Positions 1-6,639 of a DNA stretch of 11,200 nt are shown here, in pieces (the stretch's first letter is position 1; each line of letters starts with the position of its first letter). The position numbers and the translations under genes are program-made. The stretch is from JANQLU01 sp964434955 (GTDB lineage: Bacteria; Planctomycetota; Planctomycetia; Pirellulales; Pirellulaceae): assembly GCA_964434955.1 (NCBI GenBank), contig CAYSXI010000173.1:1-11200 (forward strand). The letters are read 5' to 3'. The notes under the pieces are model-generated. The model did no database searches. It was not told the origin of the DNA and was given only the letters and a program-made list of their open reading frames with translations.

Positions 1-69
1 CACGCTGACAAATGCCAGCGCAAGACCCAGGAATCATTCCGACCTTAACGTCACCGGGCACGCCATGAT

Positions 70-94
70 ACAAGCACGAAGCGCAAGCGAGTGG
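70..94 (+). repeat. 25-bp intergenic direct repeat, copy 1
   Basis: This copy is identical over 25 bases to 228-252; the core is GAAGCGCAAGCGAGTG. The match seems to continue past the end with a one-base offset (GTGGTTC here, GTGGGTTC in the other copy). From memory, this core is scattered between genes in Rhodopirellula-type genomes, where it creates spurious open frames reading LALRACF. That recollection was not checked here. Confidence 0.8.
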
Positions 95-227
95 TTCCTC
101 AAGGCATCAACTCCATGGCCGCAATAGATCCAGCCTTCAGCATTTTCCCGGCCCTGAATTCAAATCGGTCCTGCCCCCCATCATCGCCGGAGCCACGAAG
201 TTGCGTATTCCCAAAATTCAAAACGAA

Positions 228-252
228 ACAAGCACGAAGCGCAAGCGAGTGG
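228..252 (+). repeat. 25-bp intergenic direct repeat, copy 2
   Basis: This is the second exact copy of the repeat at 70-94, in the same orientation, with start points 158 bp apart. No transposase or terminal inverted repeats surround either copy, so this looks like a dispersed intergenic repeat and not the edge of an insertion sequence. Confidence 0.8.
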
Positions 253-408
253 GTTCGCAAACGCCAAACACGGCTCACACGCAAGCCTTCCGATTCATCG
301 CCGCGCGACCGAATGAATCGAAGCAATCCCGTCGACAACAGGAATCATCCATCCTCTGCGATCCATCGGGGTGATTGAATCCATCCCAATCGTAAATCCG
401 ACCAATCA

Positions 409-442
409 CAAAAAAGGCTTGGTTGAATGATCAACCAAGCCT
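409..442 (-). terminator. Rho-independent terminator of the SPFH gene
   Basis: A perfect 12-bp stem pairs 415-426 with 431-442 around a 4-base loop. Read on the minus strand it is followed by a run of six T (410-415, partly within the stem). It lies about 78 bases past the stop codon of the minus-strand SPFH gene, so it should end that operon. The plus-strand side has only a short T run (TTTT about six bases past the stem), so termination is probably one-directional. Confidence 0.85.
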
Positions 443-519
443 CTGAGTTTTCGCTTCGGAGAGAATCTGCGTCCGACCAAAAATGGATCGAGCCAACTCA
501 CTCTTCCTTTCGGCCTCAA

Positions 520-1899
520 CTAGTTTTCGTCGCCGCCGGTAAGTTTTTCTTCGACTTTGTCCGCCTGCCAGGCAACGGCGGTCATGATTCGCGTGACTTC
601 CATCAAGTCCATGGTGTCAACAATTTCGTTGGCTTGAACCACCACGACGTCGCCGGCATCTGTCTTTCGTACCGCGAATGCACCATGCACCATGTCTGCA
701 TTGAACTGCAGAAGTTGCATCGAGTTTTCCGGAGTGGCCGGGCCACAGGTCGAAATGTATTTGACAATTTCTTGGCCGTCCGCGTCTTTCTGACCGAACT
801 CAACGATCAAACGTTGCTTACGCAGTGAACCGATTGGAACGGTCACGGTCCAAGTGTTTTCGGTTTTTTCCACTTCCCATCCGGACGACGTGATCACTTG
901 ATCCACAATCTGCTGTGGATCAACGTGCACGCGTTGAAGCGAGTCAAAGTTCATTGCGGATCCGAAAGCGGCCCCGGTTGCTGCACCCGTGGCTGCCGTT
1001 GCCGGAGCCGAAGGCGCTGCTGGCTGACCGCCTGCCGGTGGAGCCGGTTGCCCACCCTGGACCATTGCTTGTTGAATCATGCCGGGCATCATCATACCGA
1101 AACCGGCCCCCATTCCCATTTGCATCGCTCCACCACCAGAACCACCACCCGGGTTCTCCGCCATTTTTTCCATGCTCTTGGCGGCTTGGTACATCGTGAA
1201 GGATCGCAAGTCGCCGATGGCGCCCATGCTGGACCTGGCGTCGATGGCCTCCTGGACTTTTTCGGGAACGTTGATCGAGTTAATGAAAAAGTCGACAAGT
1301 TCAAGGCCGTACTTGGCAAACTCCGTCGAAACCTTCGCCCGCGTTCCGGTTGCAATCTCGTCGTACTTGGACTGCAAATCGATCAAACCAAGCTTGGTTG
1401 TCGCAATCAAGTCTTTCATGCGCGAGACAATCACGTCCTTCATATAGGAAGTGACTTTTTCGGTCGTATACATTCCTTGCGTACCAACCAGTCGATCGAT
1501 CAACAACGTCGCATCCGTGACACGATAAGAAAACTTCCCAAAGCTGCGGATTCGGACCAATCCAAAATCGGCATCGCGAATTGTGATGGGTTGCCGCGTG
1601 CCCCATTTTTGATCGATAAAATCCTGCTTACCAACAAAATAAACGCAAGCCTGGAAGGGTGACTTCTCCCAAGGCATCGTCAGGAACTTGGTAATCAAGG
1701 GAACGTTCAAAGTCGTCAGCGTGTGGCGGCCCGGGCCAAACACATCCATCGCTTTCCCGTCACGATAGAAAACGGCTTCCTGCTGCTGCTGGACAATCAA
1801 CTGGGCACCAATCTTGATGTCGGTGGTACCTTGATTGGGAAAACGATGAACGAGCGAGCGATTCGTACGATCAAAAAAATCAATTACTTCAAGAGCCAT
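520..1899 (-). CDS. SPFH-domain protein with Gly/Pro/Ala linker and CesT/YbjN-like C-terminal domain
   Basis: The protein has 459 residues. Residues 1-245 resemble the YdjI branch of the SPFH (stomatin/flotillin) superfamily, often annotated 'virion core protein-like': an N-terminal IDFFDRTNRSLVHRFP stretch, a QEAVFYRDGKAMDVFGPGRHTL segment and a long helical part with NVPEKVQEAID near 210. In B. subtilis YdjI is encoded beside a PspA homologue, which suggests membrane-stress work. Residues 250-315 are a low-complexity linker rich in Gly, Met, Pro and Ala. YdjI-type proteins commonly end in a zinc ribbon, but I see no CxxC pair here. Residues 320-452 look instead like a CesT/YbjN (type III chaperone-like) fold, ending in helices around FNADMVHGAFAV and EVTRIMTAVAWQADK. 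There is no signal peptide or clear membrane segment. The ATG start has GGAG five bases upstream. It follows the coiled-coil gene by 71 bp. The SPFH call is firm; the tail assignment is from pattern only. Confidence 0.8.
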   Translation of the reverse strand: MALEVIDFFDRTNRSLVHRFPNQGTTDIKIGAQLIVQQQQEAVFYRDGKAMDVFGPGRHTLTTLNVPLITKFLTMPWEKSPFQACVYFVGKQDFIDQKWGTRQPITIRDADFGLVRIRSFGKFSYRVTDATLLIDRLVGTQGMYTTEKVTSYMKDVIVSRMKDLIATTKLGLIDLQSKYDEIATGTRAKVSTEFAKYGLELVDFFINSINVPEKVQEAIDARSSMGAIGDLRSFTMYQAAKSMEKMAENPGGGSGGGAMQMGMGAGFGMMMPGMIQQAMVQGGQPAPPAGGQPAAPSAPATAATGAATGAAFGSAMNFDSLQRVHVDPQQIVDQVITSSGWEVEKTENTWTVTVPIGSLRKQRLIVEFGQKDADGQEIVKYISTCGPATPENSMQLLQFNADMVHGAFAVRKTDAGDVVVVQANEIVDTMDLMEVTRIMTAVAWQADKVEEKLTGGDEN

Positions 1900-1970
1900 T
1901 GTTACTCCGGTATCTGTCTATTTTTTGTTTGCAAAATGTCCCAAGTACAAGTCGACCTTTGTCTCACCGA

Positions 1971-2483
1971 CTAGTCGGACAAGCCATTCAAGATCTCACT
2001 GCGTTTGTCAAAGTTTCGATCAACTTCTTCCAATTCTTTGGTGACTTCCGAAAGCTTCTCCTGAAACGTATCGACGGAATCTTTGATGGATTCAATCTTT
2101 GCGGCCAACTCATCGATCGTTTGAAACATCGAGGCATCAAGGACGTAAACTTCGTTCAATTCTTCTTCGCGAACTCTCACGTAATCAAAGAATCCACTGT
2201 ACCCCTGAGGGGCACTGCGAAACCGACCCACCATGTGGTCCAAGCGGGAACGGAATCGATCAATTTCGTCCAGGCCGTCCAATTTCCCACCGCTCGTCAA
2301 CTTGTGAACCAATTCGTCGAGCGACGGTTTGGCCTTGTCGAGTCGATCCGCCAACCACTTTCGCGCCAACGCATCGCTCTCACGTCGATACTCTTTTTCG
2401 AGGTACCCGGAGAAACCAGGGATCCACCGCATGATACTTTCAATCAAGTTACGGGAGTCGGCATGTTTTTTGGGATCGGGCAC
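1971..2483 (-). CDS. Conserved coiled-coil protein paired with the SPFH gene
   Basis: The product is 170 residues of unknown function, cytoplasmic in appearance, with no signal peptide or membrane helix. The N-terminus has RWIPGFSGYLEKEYRRESD (19-37), a pattern I associate with uncharacterised proteins encoded beside YdjI-like SPFH genes. Residues 66-110 hold a GLDEIDRFRSRLDHM segment and a YSGFFDYVRV patch. Residues 120-165 are a heptad-rich, strongly charged helix, very probably a coiled coil. The start is GTG at 2483, supported by AGGAG seven bases upstream (2491-2495); no ATG start is available. It lies first in a minus-strand unit with the SPFH gene. The pairing suggests an assembly partner or regulator of the SPFH protein, by loose analogy with PspA next to YdjI; that role is inference. 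Confidence 0.7.
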   Translation of the reverse strand: MPDPKKHADSRNLIESIMRWIPGFSGYLEKEYRRESDALARKWLADRLDKAKPSLDELVHKLTSGGKLDGLDEIDRFRSRLDHMVGRFRSAPQGYSGFFDYVRVREEELNEVYVLDASMFQTIDELAAKIESIKDSVDTFQEKLSEVTKELEEVDRNFDKRSEILNGLSD

Positions 2484-2900
2484 TCAATATTCTCCTGAAC
2501 GATCGTCGGATTCAAAAATGCGCGAGGTCCGCGCTGGTATCGTGTTGGTATTGTGATGGCAAACCGGATCAGCAAAAAATCCGGGCTGAGATGCAGTCGT
2601 TAGTTATCGCGAATCCAAGGAAAAAACGCAACTAACGAAGCCGTGAAGATCCACAACGCATGGCTTTCGAAACTATTCAATTTGACGAGATTTCCCGACA
2701 AACGACTTGGCGGAACCAATCGGATTGTTTGGTTTGGGCACCGACGGCGCGTTGATGGGCGAAGTTTGATTCACAACCATCCATTCGCTCGAGGTTGAAG
2801 AATATTGGAAACATTTAACCGTTGATTGGCGACAATTCGACTCTCGCGACTTCAAGAATCCAGGCAACCAATCGAGTCGGGTTCCGCGAACCCATCAAGC
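2484..2900. other. Intergenic stretch, no recognised gene
   Basis: This is the left half of a roughly 950-bp gap between the coiled-coil gene and the phosphatase gene. It should contain the promoter of the minus-strand unit, but I cannot point to good -35 and -10 boxes. A 31-codon plus frame beginning ATG at 2660 and a 64-codon minus frame (2673-2867) are open but have no recognisable features. A 9-bp inverted repeat (2597-2638) is the only notable structure. Confidence 0.5.
2597..2638. repeat. Perfect 9-bp inverted repeat
   Basis: TCGTTAGTT (2597-2605) pairs perfectly with AACTAACGA (2630-2638) across a 24-base spacer. Neither strand has a T run after it, so it is not an ordinary terminator. 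It sits 114 bp upstream of the GTG start of the coiled-coil gene and might be a protein-binding dyad or leader hairpin for that operon; function is unproven. Confidence 0.5.
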
Positions 2901-2965
2901 CAGACACGAAAGAAACCAGACGCCCGAAGAAACTAGACTCCCGAGAAACCATTCGCCCGAGAAAC
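2901..2965 (+). repeat. Four-unit imperfect tandem repeat (16-17 bp)
   Basis: Units lie at 2901-2916, 2917-2933, 2934-2949 and 2950-2965, each ending in the same GAAAC and sharing a CAGACGCCCGAGAAAC-like consensus; a partial fifth unit follows to 2972. They are not in a supportable gene. The array abuts the A9 tract of the minus-strand terminator at 2973. It looks like a small minisatellite, and its unit number could vary between strains. Confidence 0.7.
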
Positions 2966-2972
2966 CAAGCGC

Positions 2973-3012
2973 AAAAAAAAACCCCACCGATTGCTTTTGA
3001 CGCACGGCGGGG
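2973..3012 (-). terminator. Strong minus-strand rho-independent terminator
   Basis: Read on the minus strand, an 8-bp GC-rich stem (CCCCGCCG with CGGTGGGG, one G-U pair; plus-strand arms 3005-3012 and 2982-2989) is followed directly by nine T (2973-2981). Three further pairs are possible inside the loop (2992-2994 with 3002-3004). The plus strand has no T run, so the direction is clear. It must end a transcript starting between about 3013 and the phosphatase gene. Confidence 0.85.
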
Positions 3013-3059
3013 CCGGAACAGAGAAGAGGCCGAATAAGGCTATACAGCCTTACAAGCTA
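2973..3059 (-). ncRNA. Candidate small RNA of about 90 nt
   Basis: This is a minus-strand unit with no open frame but all the parts of a small RNA gene. A promoter-like pair lies upstream (TGGACT at 3088-3093 and TATCAT at 3066-3071 as read on the minus strand, 16-bp spacer). A perfect 7-bp hairpin with a 4-base loop follows (3035-3041 with 3046-3052), and a strong rho-independent terminator ends it (2973-3012). No minus-strand gene lies to the right that would otherwise need the terminator, because 3436-4203 is a plus-strand gene. It matches no RNA family I know by eye (not tmRNA, SRP RNA or 6S). The start point is an estimate from the -10 box. Confidence 0.4.
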
Positions 3060-3435
3060 CATATGATGATAACAAGTTGAAATGCAAAGTCCATACTTTT
3101 GCAAATTCGACTCCCCTTAGGTGGCCATTTTGGGAAAATCAAAAGCCTTTTCAGTTCCGAAAGTGAAAAAATGCCGGGAAAATTGAACGGTCGAAAAATT
3201 TAACGGGGATTGCCGATTGGTAAGCAAATGCAAAGTCACAATGCCAAGTTGCGACGACCATTCGGAAAAACGGGACTCCAACCATTGCCGATCATCCCAA
3301 AGTCGAATCCGTTTCCGATTCGATTCGGCACAACTCTCCCGTTATCGCAATCTTGTTTCGGCCCGCTTGTCGAAAAGGTTCGTTCGTTTCATTGTTATCG
3401 ATTCAGCAACCACTGGTTTAGGAAAGCAAAAAACG
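3060..3435. other. Leader region of the phosphatase gene, no recognised gene
   Basis: The phosphatase frame stays open back to 3217, but residues encoded before the ATG at 3436 do not resemble the family. The stretch is AT-rich near 3060-3210. It holds a 12-base direct repeat, AAATGCAAAGTC, at 3080-3091 and 3226-3237. An imperfect dyad around 3083-3105 (TGCAAA with TTTGCA) overlaps the first copy. No clear plus-strand promoter could be assigned. Confidence 0.45.
3066..3093 (-). promoter_or_regulatory. Possible promoter of the small RNA
   Basis: On the minus strand TGGACT (3088-3093) and TATCAT (3066-3071) are 16 bp apart, giving a four-of-six and five-of-six match to the housekeeping boxes. 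Planctomycete promoters are not well defined, so this gains weight mainly from the hairpin and terminator just downstream. Confidence 0.3.
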
Positions 3436-4203
3436 ATGACCGTACTTTTGGAGACAGCAAAAGAAGCGGCCCGACTCGGCGGCCAAGTCCTCCTCGATTG
3501 GCGGGATCGGTTCACGATCTCTGAAAAAGGCCAACGCGACTTTGTCACTCAAGCCGATCTCGAATCAGAAAAAGTCATTCGCGAATACATCGCGGAACGG
3601 TTTCCGGAACATTCGTTTCTTGGTGAAGAAACCAAGATGCATGTTGGAGACAACTCCGAGTACTGCTGGATTGTTGATCCTTTGGACGGAACGACCAACT
3701 ACATTCACCAGCTGCCTTCCTATAGTGTCTCGATCGGTTTGCGGAAGGGCAATGAAATTATTGCGGGGGTCGTCCTCGATCCGTTGCTGGGTGAATGCTT
3801 TTACGCGAGCAAAGACGGCGGAGCCTTTTTAAATGAACAGCCGATCCAAGTGAGCGGAATCGCGAAACTCAATCGAGCGCTTCTGGTGGTCAGTCTTTCC
3901 GCATCGATCCAACAGGATTCCCTGGAACACCAGCAGTTCACGAAATTGCTGTTTGGTTGCCAGGGGTTTCGACGCCTTGGATCGGCCGCGTTGAATCTTT
4001 GCTACTTGGCCGCGGGACGCTTGGATGCCTATTGGGCACTCTCGCTGAACTTGTGGGATGCGGCGGCCGGACTCCTGATTCTACAAGAGGCAGGAGGAGT
4101 CATCCGGCACGTCGACAATCGCGAATTCGATCTTGACGACCCCCGTTTCGTTGCGGCGGCGACGGAAGACCTGTACCAGGAAGTCTTGGACGTTTTGAAC
4201 TAG
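3436..4203 (+). CDS. Inositol monophosphatase family protein
   Basis: The 255-residue product has the length of the SuhB/IMPase family: cytoplasmic, metal-dependent phosphatases that hydrolyse inositol-1-phosphate or related sugar phosphates such as histidinol phosphate. Signature motifs are all present: EKGQRDFVTQAD (30-41), the metal-binding GEET (63-66), motif DPLDGTTN (81-88) and WDAAAG (207-212). The catalytic metal ligands (Glu65, Asp81, Asp84, Asp208) therefore appear intact. The chosen ATG aligns with normal family N-termini; the frame extends 73 codons further upstream, but those residues are unlike the family. An AGGA lies 12 bases upstream, which is a weak site. Its stop codon is only 4 bp from that of the oppositely transcribed lptF/G-like gene. 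The exact substrate (inositol phosphate versus histidinol phosphate) cannot be decided from the motifs. Confidence 0.92.
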   Translation: MTVLLETAKEAARLGGQVLLDWRDRFTISEKGQRDFVTQADLESEKVIREYIAERFPEHSFLGEETKMHVGDNSEYCWIVDPLDGTTNYIHQLPSYSVSIGLRKGNEIIAGVVLDPLLGECFYASKDGGAFLNEQPIQVSGIAKLNRALLVVSLSASIQQDSLEHQQFTKLLFGCQGFRRLGSAALNLCYLAAGRLDAYWALSLNLWDAAAGLLILQEAGGVIRHVDNREFDLDDPRFVAAATEDLYQEVLDVLN

Positions 4204-4207
4204 TCTC

Positions 4208-5332
4208 TCATTGAACCAGCTTGCGCGCCGAAGAGATCGCCCAAGGCAGGAATATCATGATTGGCAACCAGGCCGCGAGCGTTGCCGGTTTAAGAATGCG
4301 CATCGCCCCAAGTGAGTGACATCCCAAGACGACCAATTGAAGCGCAACGACCATTCCAATACACACGGCCGCGGCAACAAAAATGTTTTGGTCTCTTCGT
4401 GAAACAACCAATGGAAGCCCGAGAAGCAAGATTGCGTAGTCGAGGATGGGTCGCAATACTCGAGCGTGGATGTCGACCTTCTGATAATTATTGAATTCCG
4501 CCGAAGGACTTCGGGAACGCTGAATCAACTCGGGCAATCCGGTAAAGCGTCGCATCTTGTTCCCGTACACGATTTCTTCAGTCGAAAGAGAACAAGGCAC
4601 AAAGCACTCATCATCATCCAGCCAATCATGCCGGTCGTGGGCAAATAGCAGGGTGTTGTCTTCGTCGTCGTTGACGGTTGGAACGTCCTCCACAAGCCCC
4701 TGGATCAAATACCCGGCCGGATGATTGCCGTTCTGGTTTTGGTAAGTTGCCGTTTCGGCCGCGACTTGAATGGAACGACTTTCTTGTTGAGTGGGAACCT
4801 GAAACTCTGGGGAAAGGATTCGATTTCGCCCCGGGATGATTTTGGATCCTCGCAATACGATGCCCGTCGCATTGTCGACTTGAAAGGGCATGGGATTTTC
4901 TTTGTCGCCCATCCAATTTTGAGCAGTCTTGGCCAGACTCTGTTGGTGCTGCGGAATCAGGTATTCGCGATTGATCACACTTAAACCAACCAGCAACATG
5001 GCTGCCCAAAAAAGCGGCCGAGCAATTCGCGACTTCGAAATGCCGGCTGCCTCCAGCGCCGTAATTTCGTTGTTTCGTTGCAGAAGCGTAAAAGCAAAAA
5101 TCGCGGAGGCCAGGATTAGAAGAGACGCAGTTTGATCGAAAAACAAGAGAATTCGCGGAAAGTAAAACTGTTCCGCCATCTCTTTTGCACCGCCCAACTC
5201 GGCAGAAATCGCTTGGACCTCATCCAGGTTGGTAAACAGGTGGACCGTCACATAAAGTCCGGAGAGCGCCAGAAAGCAAATGATCAGGATCTTTGCAAAC
5301 AGTCTCAGAATGTACCAGTCGAACGTTGTCAC
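4208..5332 (-). CDS. LptF/LptG (YjgP/YjgQ) family permease
   Basis: The 374-residue inner-membrane protein matches the LptF/LptG family, the membrane half of the LptBFGC ABC exporter that lifts lipopolysaccharide from the inner membrane toward the outer membrane. Three N-terminal helices (about 8-30, 62-83, 105-121) and three C-terminal helices (about 293-310, 316-338, 349-367) flank a periplasmic beta-jellyroll region of about 165 residues, as expected. The coupling segment NNEITALEAAGIS (87-99) and the HARVLRPILDYAILLLGLPL region are family hallmarks. The periplasmic part carries an acidic stretch (NDDEDN, 221-226, and DWLDDDE, 236-242), which may be lineage-specific. The start is GTG at 5332, the only candidate before an in-frame TAG four codons upstream; there is no clear ribosome binding site. 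LptF and LptG cannot be told apart here. No second paralogue or lptB is visible. Confidence 0.9.
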   Translation of the reverse strand: MTTFDWYILRLFAKILIICFLALSGLYVTVHLFTNLDEVQAISAELGGAKEMAEQFYFPRILLFFDQTASLLILASAIFAFTLLQRNNEITALEAAGISKSRIARPLFWAAMLLVGLSVINREYLIPQHQQSLAKTAQNWMGDKENPMPFQVDNATGIVLRGSKIIPGRNRILSPEFQVPTQQESRSIQVAAETATYQNQNGNHPAGYLIQGLVEDVPTVNDDEDNTLLFAHDRHDWLDDDECFVPCSLSTEEIVYGNKMRRFTGLPELIQRSRSPSAEFNNYQKVDIHARVLRPILDYAILLLGLPLVVSRRDQNIFVAAAVCIGMVVALQLVVLGCHSLGAMRILKPATLAAWLPIMIFLPWAISSARKLVQ

Positions 5333-5553
5333 GATGGCAAGCTAGTGAAATCCGCGAAAATAACGGGCGGATTATAGCTTTCAAGGAATTCTGTGTTGAT
5401 GCCAGTTTCGCACTGCTTGCACGTTCAAATTCAGATACACGCCTCCTTTTTTTAAGTTCGGGGGCGCCTGGGGAACATCGGGGAGCCTGATTTTGGAATT
5501 TCGATTTCTTCAGCTAGTTTGCAAAGGTTTCATGACTGAATTCGGAGTTCAAT

Positions 5554-6639
5554 TTGATTCGCGAACTTTCGAGAAACCTGATGGAACTCGTTTTTCCATT
5601 CCGCTGTCAATTCGTTGGGCATCGATCGTTGGTACGGGGGCAAAGCGACAGCGACTCAATTCAAGCAACAGCCTCAATTCAAACGACAACGAACCAAGAA
5701 ATTCAGTGCATGCCGACCGATGGGCAATTCACCAATCGGCGAAGTATCGAAGAGCAAAATGTCGCCGGCAATGATTTGGACATCCAGATTTGCCGAGCCT
5801 GCATTCTCCAGATTATCGCTTCCGGGATCACGGACGACGCAGCGCCCGGATGCAACGTGCCTGGAAGCAACGTGACCAGCAGCAACTTGACCAGCAGCAA
5901 CGTGACCAGCAGCAACGTGACCGAAGTTCGCATGCAGCGATGTCCTCGCTGCAGCGCGGTCGTTCCGATTCCCGAGCATTTTGCGGAAGGATGCCGAGTT
6001 TGCTTTGGACAGGTGTGGAGATTTGAGTCAATTCGTACTTTCTCCAATTACCATGGCAGTTTGAGAGAGGCAGTCCTCCAGTTGAAACGCCCCCGCCAGG
6101 AAAACTTTGCGCGACAAATGGGTAGGCTGATGGGTCGGGAGTTATTCGCCAAAAGGCGGTGGGACAACAAAACCAATAGAAAATCAGATTTGCAACCGAA
6201 AAAAGCCTGTGGTCAGCCTGAGTTGAAAAAGTCAATGAAATCGGGCGAAACCACGAACTCGAGCGAATGCATTGAAAGGTTTGTCATTTGCCACGTGCCC
6301 ATTCAATGGCGCCGAAAGCTGATACCGGACTGGAATCCGTCGGCTGTATTGGCTTATGGGATGTCAGAGGCGACTCGGATTCCAGCGTTGTCGTCTTTTC
6401 TCGAATTCAATCGTGCCACCCAGAAACAGGGCACTCTTTCCAGGAGACAACGGACAAAAAACGTAAACGGCTCCATGACGGCACGCCGCTCCATTTGCTT
6501 AGCTGGCAAAACCGTGATCCTGGTTGACGATGTTGTTACTTCCGGTGCAACCGCCAATGAAGCAACTCGTGTCTTAATGGATGCGGGCGCGGAGCGGGTG
6601 TTGGTCGTAGCTTGCGCGCGCGGAATCGGGTTTGGCTAA
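5554..6639 (+). CDS. ComF-family phosphoribosyltransferase, enlarged
   Basis: The 361-residue product is a ComF/GntX-type protein, a family linked to DNA uptake in competent bacteria and to other DNA metabolism. LMELVFPFRC (9-18) is the usual family N-terminus. Zinc-ligand pairs follow at C80/C83, C130/C133 and C147/C150; the first usual CxxC is reduced to C18 only. The phosphoribosyltransferase domain shows CHVPIQWRRKLIPDWN (246-261), RRQRTKNV (297-304) and the PRPP-binding loop VILVDDVVTSGAT (321-333). Relatives are about 220-260 residues. The excess lies in an insertion of about 60 residues before C80, a repeat-coded NVTSS insert (101-125) between zinc pairs, and a Lys-rich insert at 200-240. 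TTG at 5554 has GGAG six bases upstream; ATG at 5581 is the alternative start and would remove nine residues. No other competence gene is nearby. Confidence 0.82.
   Translation: MIRELSRNLMELVFPFRCQFVGHRSLVRGQSDSDSIQATASIQTTTNQEIQCMPTDGQFTNRRSIEEQNVAGNDLDIQICRACILQIIASGITDDAAPGCNVPGSNVTSSNLTSSNVTSSNVTEVRMQRCPRCSAVVPIPEHFAEGCRVCFGQVWRFESIRTFSNYHGSLREAVLQLKRPRQENFARQMGRLMGRELFAKRRWDNKTNRKSDLQPKKACGQPELKKSMKSGETTNSSECIERFVICHVPIQWRRKLIPDWNPSAVLAYGMSEATRIPALSSFLEFNRATQKQGTLSRRQRTKNVNGSMTARRSICLAGKTVILVDDVVTSGATANEATRVLMDAGAERVLVVACARGIGFG
5854..5928 (+). repeat. Five-unit 15-bp in-frame tandem repeat inside comF-like gene
   Basis: Units start at 5854, 5869, 5884, 5899 and 5914 with consensus AACGTGACCAGCAGC, coding Asn-Val-Thr-Ser-Ser. 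The first (AACGTGCCTGGAAGC) and last (ends GAAGTT) units are diverged and the middle three are nearly identical, the usual picture of expansion by slippage or unequal exchange. Because the unit is 15 bp, copy changes keep the frame. The coded peptide lies between two cysteine pairs of the zinc-binding region. Confidence 0.9.

Larger units (their letters stand above)
1..408. other. Intergenic stretch without a convincing gene
   Basis: I see no supportable gene here. Overlapping open frames exist on both strands (91-378 plus, 99-338 minus), but neither has a recognisable domain, a ribosome binding site or protein-like composition. The minus frame gains part of its apparent reading (residues like THSLALRACF) simply by crossing the intergenic repeat at 228-252. 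The stretch holds two copies of a 25-base direct repeat and ends at the terminator of the minus-strand gene to its right. Confidence 0.6.

Noticed and set aside
91..378. 95-codon plus frame and overlapping 79-codon minus frame at the left end
   Set aside because: No domain, no ribosome site, and both cross the 25-bp repeat, a known way for false frames to arise.
898..1662. 254-codon plus frame opposite the SPFH gene
   Set aside because: Composition rich in His, Arg and Cys; it is the antisense shadow of a clearly conserved minus-strand gene.
1968..1979. 12-bp palindrome CCGACTAGTCGG at the stop codon of the coiled-coil gene
   Set aside because: No loop, so it cannot form a useful hairpin, and it lies largely within coding sequence; probably chance.
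2660..2867. Short frames on both strands in the gap after the coiled-coil gene
   Set aside because: 31 and 64 codons with no motif, no ribosome site and no clear terminator; insufficient to call a gene or a pseudogene.
3217..3435. 73-codon N-terminal extension of the phosphatase
   Set aside because: Residues before the ATG at 3436 are basic and Ser-rich, unlike the family, and the protein from 3436 has the normal length.
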